DNA of 64,000 nucleotides from Xanthostigma xanthostigma. Taxonomy: Eukaryota; Arthropoda; Insecta; Raphidioptera; Raphidiidae. Positions within the stretch are counted from its first letter, which is position 1. The number at the start of each line of letters is the position of its first letter. Positions 1-11,200 of this stretch are shown in pieces. The notes under the pieces were generated by a model, which saw only the letters and a list, made by a program, of their open reading frames with translations, searched no databases and was not told where the DNA came from. The stretch is taken from contig OY754468.1 in NCBI GenBank assembly GCA_963575645.1, positions 52,587,665-52,651,664 of the forward strand, given 5' to 3'. A program made the position numbers and the translations under genes.

Positions 1-48
1 ACCAGTCAATTAATTAGAAATAAAATCTAAATAGTTTAATTTAAAAAA

Positions 49-1030
49 ATTGGTTGTCTGTAAAGTCGGTTTACGGACGATAGTTTTACGTGATAACGTA
101 TTCCGTAATACATAACCTAAATTTATATAATAATTATAATAATTCGAATCTATGATATTGCATCTTTCGCTTCAAATTTAGGTAAATTTTATTAAGTAGA
201 ATAATAAAACACTATAAAAAGTACACTATTATTATATAAAAAACAACTATGGCATGTATCTCTTTTGCGCATGCGCCGATTTTCCCCAAAAAATTTACAA
301 AAATTTCTAGTAAAAATAGATAGAGTAAAAACCGTTTTAAAAACTATATTATTATTATATAAAACATCATTATAAGAGATATATTCTTTTACGCATGCGC
401 CGATGTTCCCCAAAAACAATAGGCCACTTCATATTTGCATATCAAACATCCTCCCAAAATTTGGTTTCAATCCGCTTATCCTTGGTGTCGGAATGATAAG
501 AAATGTCAAAAGTGACGTTTGCAACTGTCAAAGTATTATGTTCTAATAATAATTAGTTATTCCAATACTTAACTTAGAAGGCGTTGCATTTCACAAAATA
601 CTAATGTCAAAAAATTGAATTAAACATTAGAAATGCAGCCGTTTTCATGTTAAGACAAGACATACGTTATTTTCTAATTTCCATGTACGGCAAACAAAGA
701 CGACCGACCGCGTCGCGCCATGCATTAGACAACATTGCATTTATACAGCTATTTTTCTATATAAATTTGTACAAAAAAACTGTTTAGGCAAATTCTGTTA
801 TACGAAATCTATGTAAAATGTTCTCCTCTTTCGTTTAAGACTGGTTTCAAACCGATCTGATTTAAATTGAGCGAGAAATTAGCAAAAAGCACGCACAGGG
901 TCAGGCGGAACGTTATGCGTTACGAACGTTAGGATTTAGGAACGTTACACTTTTTCGTGCATGCAGCCGGTGTTTTATCAATTTATAAGATTGGTGATTC
1001 ATCAATTTATAAGACGTTATCACGTCAAAA
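49..1030 (-). mobile_element. HIN-1 element (Helentron/HINE-like), long copy
   Basis: It is bounded by the two HIN-1 ends: attggttgtctgtaaagtcg at 49 (the element's 3' end, inverted) and cgttatcacgtcaaaa at 1030. The subterminal inverted repeat is ACGTGATAACG/CGTTATCACGT. The interior shares about 550 bp with the copy at 21091, and it holds a roughly 115-bp direct repeat (about 205-420) with cgcatgcgccgat in each unit. The classification is inferred from structure. Confidence 0.7.
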
Positions 1031-1142
1031 ACAAACAACTCGCTGCGCAAAAATGAATTAATTCCGATTAGCGCAATCAAATTTCTGTATCTTTTTTTGG
1101 TTTAGAAATTAAAGGCATTCTAGATTTGTTTTTTTTTTTTTT

Positions 1143-1478
1143 TTGACGTGATAACGTCTTATAAATTGATGAAACACCAATCTTATAAATTTATATATAG
1201 TATTTGATATTGTTTTTCTATGTTTCTTTTGACGTGATAACGTCTTATAATTTGATGAAACACCGGCTGCACGCACGAAAAAGTGTCACGTTCCGCCTGA
1301 GCCTGAGCGTGCAAGCGAGAGCGCGGTATAAGCGATGGAGAGGCACGATCGGCCCAAGCGTCGGCTTGTACGCATTTCTCTCTTCTCGCGTGACGTCAGA
1401 GAGTTCATCAATGTTTCTTTATGACGTTATCACGTAAAACTATCGTCCGTAAACCGACTTTACAGACAACCAATTTTT
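1143..1478 (+). mobile_element. HIN-1 element, compound copy
   Basis: Two 5' ends (ttttgacgtgataacgtc at 1143 and at 1229) precede one 3' end (acagacaaccaattttt). This suggests that one copy inserted in another or that an end was duplicated. The segment from 1200 to 1478 is nearly identical to 7890-8180. Confidence 0.65.
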
Positions 1479-1680
1479 CTTTTTGTAAATTTTTGGAAAT
1501 CTTGAAATGGGTTCATTGCAAACAGCGTCTCTTTTTGTACATGTATGGTGAGTGTGAAAACGGTTTGAGGAATTTCAAATTTTATCAAAAATCTGATTAA
1601 GTAGACGCCTTACGCAAGCTTTTAGAATGAAAAGTACAGTCGGAATAATACGTGACGTCATCTGTAAAATTGTGACAAAT

Positions 1681-2225
1681 CTATATGTTACGGCTAATAC
1701 GAGAAACTAGTTTATTCGCGAATTAACCGGCGTCAAGGATAAATGCCGAATATGTCTTAGTTTCTCGCTTTTTCGCCTATTATCAAGTGCAAACAGGTTA
1801 AAACGCGAATTATCCAAAAGCAACCTTATAAAACGTTTATTGTCTGTATTAGTTTTGATTCCTAAGTAGGTATTCTTATTTTTATGATAAATCTATTTGT
1901 TTTTATCAGTGTTGTTTTATTTTATTTGGAGAACATTTGTTATTTTGTATTATTTTAATAAAAATTGCAGCTCACTACTTATACGCACGTCTATGAATTT
2001 GAGGTTAATTGCTTACTTAACATATTATCCGGCTAATTCGCAAAAGAGCCAAGAGCTATCGGATATAACCGATCATATTGTCGAATTCGCGTTTTAACCG
2101 AATAATTTGCGAAAATTGTTAAATCATATTTCTTTCTTTGGTAATAACCGGCTGTATTGGTTAATTCGGGTATTAGCCGGTTAATTCGCGAATAAACTAG
2201 TTTCTCGTATTAACCGTAACATATA
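1681..2225. mobile_element. Palindromic MITE (CTATATGTTACGG ends)
   Basis: The left arm from ctatatgttacggctaatac recurs inverted at the right end (gtattaaccgtaacatatag). The arms also share gaaactagtttattcgcgaa and are about 60 bp long. This is the only copy of the family in the window. It lies 59 bp upstream of the first coiled-coil exon traced. Confidence 0.65.
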
Positions 2226-2283
2226 GATATCTCAGTTTTCAAAATCTGTTCTGTGCAAATATATAAATTGTAATTTTTTTTAG

Positions 2284-5200
2284 GGATTGTTCCTGCATTG
2301 CAGACAAAAAGGTAATAGAATCTAGTTGAACTGATTATTTTATTTTATTTTTTTTCAATTGATATTTGTTCGATTGCTTTTAAATTTGATTTAGCTTTAT
2401 TGCAACTGAAATTTAGTAAAGTTCGGTTAGCATGTCGATTGAGTTATTGTTATGCGAATTTCATGCAAGAAAATTCTTTAGTAAATTTCATTGCTTGCTT
2501 TTGCTGCTTTTAGAAATATTTCTAATTTTAATCACCGCGACACAAATGTCGCTAGTAATGCCAGATGCATGTCTTTATTTCCTTTGTGTTATTTTGAATT
2601 TAATTTTGGAATGATCGTTATTTCTTTTGTAAAAACACACTACACTAGGGTTCCGATATCGAAACAGAATCACTGAAAACTGAATTGAATAACTTGCGTC
2701 GAAACAGTGAATTTTGGGAGAAAGAAAGTGGATCTAAAGAAAGGTAATTATATTTCTCAACAACGGCTACGTCCGGTTTTTTTTAAGTTTTCGTTTTGCC
2801 AATTATTCGATACTTGCTATTTTAGAGCTATTCGAGAACTGAAGAATCAATTGTCGATAAAAAACGATGCCGATCATCAGAAACAAATTCAGGATATTCA
2901 GATTCAACTCGAAATGTCGCAAAAGGACAACTATAGGCTTACAAAAGAGTTAGGAAATATGGTTAAACAGCTCGAACAGAATACTATTGATTATAAAAAG
3001 CTAGTTGAAGAGATGGCAAAAGCTGAAAAAGTAAGTCGCAGAAAAAGGAGAGAGTCGAGTGTAGATAAAGCGAACACAAGGACCTTAAGTGTATTCGTTT
3101 TATACAGTATGTAAACGCGTAAGGTGCACATAGGGAAATTAGCATTGGGAAAAAATACTTGGATCAGAGTTAGCCATGACTACATTAATTGTTATTTCTA
3201 TTGAATTATCGCGGTAATCTTGAGGATTTCTATTTTATTTTGATTTATTTTTATTTTACCTGGCTTTTTTAATAATAAAAAGCTCTTATAAATCATTATT
3301 TTAATTTTTTTGTACAAAAAAAAAACAAAAAAACAACTCCATCTGTTTGGAAACATTTCATTCAAAAATTGTCTGACTGGTATGACGTATGCGCGTTGGT
3401 AAATCAGTGACCCAAATGTCTTTAGGTTCAACACGAATATGCGGAGATATTTGATCTCGCACCATATTTAAGTATTTTTGGGAATTTAATGTCCCATTAA
3501 TAAAAAAAGTGCGATTATGTTGTAATCATTTGAATATTTTCTTCGGTATTATACACATTCATTTTGCAAATTGAAAAACAAGATTTCAAGGCTCACTCTG
3601 ATCCAGTCATTTTTTCCCAATGTTAATTTCCCTATGTGAACCTTACGTGTTTACATACTGTATAAGAAATTTAATCTAATTCTTTTTATTATAGTCCGCG
3701 AAAGACACTCGAGACGCATTGACGGCCGAGGTTGCTGAAAAGCACGATTGCATCAGATCTCTGCGTCACGAGTTCCATCAGCTCGAAGAGCGCTGCCGCC
3801 AAATCGACAAGCAGGCTCATTTTAAGGACGACATCATAAAAGAAATGAGAAAAGAGCTGCGCAATTCTAAACAAGTGGTAAGAACACTTTACGATTTAAA
3901 TACATATCATATATCGTCGTTGGTTCTGTAATACCTCTTATATGCAAAAAGTAAAATTTGCAGGAAAGGCCAAAAAGTGGTTATTTCAGCAATGGATGGT
4001 TAGAACTAGCAATTTCAGAGGTATATTACTAATTCATACTTATCTTCACTATACATGTTTAATTGGGCTTTTGAATGAAATTTTTTTTTGTCATAAATGG
4101 AAAGATCGTATATAAGTTTTATAACAAAACTATTTTTCTTTTTTTAATTTTCGTTATAATTCAAAAGTGATATCAAATTAAAAATAAATTTTTGTACCCA
4201 GTTCCGAGAACGCGCCGACATTTCCCGAACATAATGTGACGTCATAATGTTTTAGTCAATACACATGTAGAAGCCATTGGTAGTATACTGCGTATATACA
4301 TTTTACCATTATGACGTCACAACAATTTTAGTGCGTTTGCAGTCACGTGATTTTTTAAAATATTTTATCAATTTTAAATTGCTTATAATTAATTTAAAAA
4401 AAGTTTTTTGAAAGTTTTTCGCATCGATTATCAATATTATTTATAATAGTTTTAAAATACAATAAAAAAATCGATAATTATTTTTTTTTCAAAAGTCTAA
4501 TTAAGACGAAGTTTTTTCTTAAAAAATATTTAACGTTAGTTTCAGATTTATTGGCACATGGGAGGAATTATTTTTTGATACAACTTTTCACATAAGAGCT
4601 ACTTCCCCTTGTTGGTTACTGTAAAATTAGTTTGGAGGTATTACTAGTGTATAGAGCTCCGTTTCCTGAATCTTTTCATTTAAAAAGCGTAAAATCTGCC
4701 AATTATGCATACAAGAGCTATTACAGAACCAACGACGAAAAAACAGTCATTTCTTGACACCAACTTCGAGAGCTATGCTTTCATCTTCAGCAAAAAACGA
4801 AACTGACGTTATTATCTGTTTTAACTCAATGAATAATAATAATAATAAATTGTCAAAGTCGTCAATGCCAAACCGAGTGGTTCATGGTCGTGTTATTTGA
4901 ATTTTTACAAAAATAATTTTTATCTCAGTATTATAACATATGCGTTAAAAAATATTTTTATAACTAGTTCAAATCCTTAAAAGTTCGCCTTACTAATAAA
5001 AATAATAAGGTCTATTTCCGCAGATAAAATCCATGCCCGTTTTATCCAACGTTCCGTTCAATCCAAGTTTCCATCAAACAAATTTATCCTGGCAATCCGG
5101 TTATCCGCAGACGGCAGAAGAATCCGAATCATTTTTTTCAAATGACAAATACAATTCGCACGAATCTGAAATATCGATGAGTTCGTCACAAGACGATTGT

Positions 5201-8200
5201 AGCTTGTGCGATATGCCAGAAAAACTTTCAAAACATTCAGACGCCAATAATCTCGAGGGAAGAAACTCGAGTCAGTCATTTTTTTCTAGTGAAGTTATTT
5301 CGGTGAAGTACGATTCGAGTTCAAACCAAGATGAAGAATTAGATTCAGACGAAACAATGTCGGTCGAAAGTCAGTTTTCGGAATGCAGTCGAAATAAAGT
5401 GAAATATTCGACATCGATACCGTCGATCGATGCCGAAAAACGCCCTTTCTCGGCGCCCGTCAATATCCCCCCGATAGTACCGGTCAAAAAACACGTTAAA
5501 AACATCGAACAAGTTCAAAGGAAGACAAATCAGACGATACAGATTTTACGGAAAAAAACTTTTTAAGAAACATAAATTTATATTTTAATTGTTTTTTTCC
5601 CGACAAAATTTTAAAAGTGATTAAATAACTGAAGTAGCTGATTATCAAAGTTCTATTGTACATGTGTATAAAATTGAATTTTTAAATATGTATCTCAAAG
5701 ATACTCGCCTGTTTTACTTTCTTGATTATTATATATTTTATATTTTCCTTTTTTTTATTTCATATGTTTTATATCGTAACGTATTTAAAATTTATAATAA
5801 AAACATTTTCTAAAAAATATTCTTGTTATGTGGCATTTGAAAGCTAGAATTTATTTGTGTGTGCATTTTTTCAGGAAGATCAACTGGCCGAAATAAAGTT
5901 AAAATACGACCAAATCGAAAAGGAAAAAAACAATTTCGAACAGCAATCCAACAATGAATTAGAAACTGTAGGTATTTTGTTTTCTTAGAGAAAAAAAAAA
6001 CCGGTCAGTGCACTTTGTTGTAAGTTATTTTGAAAAAAACACGTTTGAATATAATTTTTTGTTAAAATTTTCATTTCTTTTTGACAGTTGTGGAGGAAGA
6101 GAAATTTATGTTTAATTACAAAGTTGGTACAGAGGAAATCGATAGGTATTTGTTTTTATTCCTTGTCGGTCGATAGCATGATTCGTGTTGCTTTTTTGCA
6201 TGTAGTGCATTTTTGATCGTCATTTTTTTTTACGCATTTATAGGTTATAACAAGTTTTTAATGTAAAATTATATTATAAAACGAGCGATCCGACCAGTCT
6301 TTGCCCGGCTAGATTATCCCCGGCCTGGTTTGTGTGTGATCCCATCTTCTCATCTCCCTTTGTCAGTTGGGAAGTAATAGACAGTGAAAGAATTTTACAA
6401 ATCGGTTCTGTAGTCTCTGATATTAGAAGGAGCTTAATTTAGTTCGGCTTTCGCGCAATTGCAATACGCTTGTATAAATATTTTTCATTACACAATACTG
6501 TTTTATTTTCGAATTTTATAATTTTAGAGATATATTGGATTGGAAAGAAACTCTTTTTAATTTGGTAGTTGCAAGAAGAAAGCTGAACTAAACATTCGTA
6601 AATAGTTTTTTGAGGTAACTTGTTCATTTATTGTAATGAAATTGTGTAAACAGATAATTTTTTGTTTGTTTAACGCATTTAAATGTTTAATTTTTGCTAA
6701 ATTTTGACGATTTCCTCAAATAAATAAGTTCGAAATTGAAATTAATATAAACAAAGTAAAATATTTCACTGTCTAATTTGTGTAACAAAAAAAAAAAAAT
6801 GACAATCTTAACTACATTTTAAAGTATTGTTAATTCTTGGTTATTCTTTTTTCTAGTTAAAAAGAAAAAATGAAAAGTTGGAGTTCAAATTAAAAGAGAT
6901 GCAGCAGGTGCTTCAAAAGTCCGATGAAGAGATAAAATCGATGAAGTTTACGTCATGTTCTGCTGTCGGAGAAAACGAAAAGAAAGTTCAGGATTGTTCG
7001 ACGAAAATCAAGGAATTAAACAATTGTAACGATCTATTGTGCAAAACAATTGAAAAAGCTGAACGCGATTTAAAAGAAGTGAAAATGAAAGCGGAACAAT
7101 ATGTAAGTTTTTGACGTGATAACGTCTTATAAATTGATGAATCACCAATCTTATAAATTGATAAAACACCGGCTGCATGTACGAAAAAGTGTAACGTTCC
7201 TAACGTAACGTTCCGCCTGACCCTGTGCGTGCTTTTCTCGAAAACGGCCCTAACGATTTGGATGAAATTCACTGAAAAGGGATTTTGGGGGGCAAAAAAT
7301 CGTTTTAGCTAGGTCTCATCTCTCGAAAAAATCGTTTTCTTACAAATTTTATCATTATATAAATTAATTTTTTGACGTATGAAAATACTTAAATATTGTA
7401 AGTAGGTTTTGGAATTTTATATAAACAGTGAAACAATTGTTTTATAAATATTATGACAGCTAATCTTTGAGACTTAAAATAAATACGAAAGAAAGAAAGT
7501 TAAAAAAAACAATTATATTATATGGTGAGTAATTTAAATAAATAAAATTAACCTAAATTTGAAGCGAAAGATGCAATATCATAGATTCGAATTATTATAA
7601 TTATTATATAAATTTAGGTTATGTATTACGGAATACGTTATCACGTAAAACTATCGTCCGTAAACCGACTTTACAGACAACCAATTTTTGTGAAATTTAA
7701 ATAAATTTATTTTGAAAAAGGATCATTTTATAATTACCTAATAATTTTAGTTACAAGAACGAAACAAAGCCGAAAAAAGATTGGAATATGTTGAACAGGA
7801 ATTAAGTTCCATCCAAGTGCAATTGTCGGAATCTTTCGATCAAATATCATTTCTTAATGTTCAGGTATTTATAAGGTTTTTTGCTTATAGTATTTGATAT
7901 TGTTTTTCTATGTTTCTTTTGACGTGATAACGTCTTATAATTTGATGAAACACCGGCTGCACGCACGAAAAAGTGTCACGTTCCGCCTGAGCCTGAGCGT
8001 GCAAGCGAGAGCCCGGTATAAGCGATAGAGAGGCACGATCGGCCCAAGCGTCGGCTTGTACGCATTTCTCTCTCTTCTCGCGTGACGTCAGAGAGTTCAT
8101 CAATGTTTCTTTATGACGTTATCACGTAAAACTATCGTCCGTAAACCGACTTTACAGACAACCCATTTTTTTTTTTTTGTAGAATCGTACTTTACAAGAA

Positions 8201-11200
8201 CAGTTGCTCCAAAATTGCGTCTGTGACGAATCTTTGGCTCATTGTAGACTCGAAGAAAAAGAGCCGACTAAAAAGGCCAAAAATGATCACAAACACTTAA
8301 CAGATCTTGAGAAAAAATTACAGAAAAATGTCGAGGAGAAATCTAAACTGGAAAAAATCATTGTCGAGTTGAGAGCAACTATAAATGAAATTACTCAAGA
8401 AAATAGTGTAAGTATATTATAACGGTTATAATATTCTTGTAAATGTAAAGTCATTACGAAACAATTTTTTTTTTTTTTAGGTTTACGATGTGAAAGCATT
8501 TGAAAAAAAAATCTGTGATTTGGAAACTTCACTTTTGTCGAAAGAAGCCGTCGTAAGTATTTCATCGCAATAAGATATCATTGACGCAACAGTTTCTTGA
8601 AAGTTGAATTTGTTTTGAAATTAATTTTGTTTTAATTTAGATTGAAAATTTACAACAAGCTGTGTACATTCATCAGAATACAATTTCAGAACTTGAAAAA
8701 CAGAAGGCCAACGCTCAGGTTGCCGTAAGTAATTAACAGAAATATATTTACAAAATAGAACAGTCTTACGTTTATGATATGTATCTGAATCATAGATATA
8801 TATTAATAGATAGCGGATGCCTATCCTTGAGCATTGTGCGGAATGGTTCCAATTAGAAGTCATATGGAAGCCATTTTGTACGTGGAAAACGCCGTAAAAA
8901 GCGCGCGGGATTCAAAAAGATTAAATATTCTATAATATGAAGTTAATGGAAAAACAATAAAACTCGCAGTAAACAGTGATATTTCACTCCAAAACCTATT
9001 TTGATATTGAAACGTTTCAAAAATTCCAAAACTGAGCATAAATATAATATAAAAGCTTAGAACATTTTACATTGTCAGAGTGGCATCAATGCTTGTCAAC
9101 CTTGATGCCAAATTGACAATGTAAAATGTTCTAAGCTTTTACATTATATTTATGCTCATGCATATGTAATTTTTGAAACGTTTCAGTAAAAAAATAGGTT
9201 TTGGAGCGAAATATCACTGTTTACTGTGAGTTTTGTCGTTTTTCTCAATAAAATCATATTATAAAATAATTAATATTTTTGAATCTCGCGCGCTTTTTAC
9301 GGCGTTTTCCACGTACAAAATGGCTTCTAAAAGGTACAGGAGGCGCTAGTGTATCCGCAATCTATTAAATATATATCTATGATCTGAATGTGTGTTTGGC
9401 TGTTCTGTGCAGAAAGACCATCAACAACAAACGATAAACAGTCTGCAGGACGCATTAATATCGGTCAAACAACAATTGTCCGAGGTACAGAGCCGCAATG
9501 TGAATGAAGTGAGTCACGGGAACGGATGGGCGTGGCCGGTAGGCGGTGGCCTTAGGGCCAGAACGCACTTATCGACCAATAGAAACGTAGTGCACGATGT
9601 GTGATTGTTGTATAGTGCATGTTTTGTTTATTGACAAGTAACAATCGCGCCCTACAAACGTCCTCTAATATTTTAACACTAAGTACTCATTCAACTGTTA
9701 CTGTATAAAAAGAGAAAGTCGTAACTCTAAGTTAACTGAAGTATTATTGAATTCACAGTGTTTATTATTAAAATGTCTTGAAACAATATATTGGGAGAAT
9801 CGTTGGCACGTCTAAAAGCAGATAAAGTCCGATTGAAGTACAAAAGATAGCGTAGATAGAGGAAATTTTGAAAAACCAACCGTGCCAAAACATTAACAAT
9901 TTTTTAAATGTACATACCTATCATTATTTATTAATTTAAAAGGTTTAAAAAAACAATTATAACGCTGTGTTCATATAATTTAATTATTTATTGATCTATT
10001 TATTATTAGCTTTAAGATACGCGTCGAAACTTTGCTTTTTGGAATGTTGGTTTACAAAGCAATTCGCCGGCCCAGATTTTAATATTATAAATTACAATTG
10101 AGGCGTTGGCTTTTGTTTTTTTATTATTCTAGTTCAATTTACTAACTTATTTTAATGTTGTGTTTTGTTTTGCGATTACGCTTTTTAAAGAAATTTGCGA
10201 TACGGTTCAGTATTCTGGGAAATATTTAAGAAAGAATTGAAATTTGTTACTAACTTATATATTTTATAAACATTGTTAAAGTAGATAAAAAATATATTTT
10301 TGTATTAACTGCATTGAAATGTATGATTTTTTAAACAAACGTGTTTCATGAAGATTTTCAAATTCATTATCATACAATAAATTATTATTTATTTAACAAA
10401 AATAATAATTTTAATATGTTTTTTGCAAGAACTTTTTGACGTGATAACGTCTTATAAATTGATGAAACACCGGCTGCACGCACGAAAAAGTGTAACGTTC
10501 CGCCTGACCCTGTGCGTGCAAGCGAGAGCGCAGTATGCTTCGGCCCAAGTTTGACAGCTACTAAAATTTAGGTTATGTATTATGGAATACGTTATCACGT
10601 AAAACTATTGTCCGTAAACCGACTTTACAGACAACCAATTTTTTTTTTAACAATTCATTAATCCGATAAAGAGTTTGCAGCAGACTTTTGCGATTCGCTT
10701 TTGTTTTTAATCGTTTAATGCTTATGGTCGATCTTCATGAAACACTAAAATTCCGGTCATGTTTCACAATTTTTTTTATATTGTGCTACGTTCAAGCTAT
10801 CGTTTATCGCAAGGTAAGTATTTACGAAATGGAATTTATTTCGAGCGAAGATCGGTTTTAAACCGTACTTCATTTTTCAGGTTAAAATTCGAGACGATGC
10901 AATATCAACTTTACGAAACGATTTAACGTGTCTCAACGATCTGTATACGAGCGCTTGCAACGAGGTAAAAAATTTAACGCATTTCTAGTGTAGTTAAGTA
11001 TCACAAATAGTATGGTAGAAAATACATTATTTCTATTAGTTTCGGTATTCTAAGAATTTTTGAAGTGAAAACTTCTTTAGCGGAGTTGTACACTTTTTTT
11101 GTAATGGGTAAAAAATGTTAAACTCGCGTCAGGCGTCAGGACACGTGACCTGATCTAAGATGACAACTTTTATTTATACAACGTTAGACATCTAGCGTTG

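Noticed and set aside
1204-1437. Arg-rich open frame in the HIN-1 copy at 1143-1478
   Set aside because: The same sequence in other HIN-1 copies is frameshifted or missing, and orientation varies. It is a by-product of GC-richer transposon sequence.
6096-6153. Possible extra coiled-coil exon with acceptor ttgacag and donor gtattt
   Set aside because: Its 58 nt would break the phase-0 chain between exons 5875-5967 and 6857-7102, and the translation shows no heptads.
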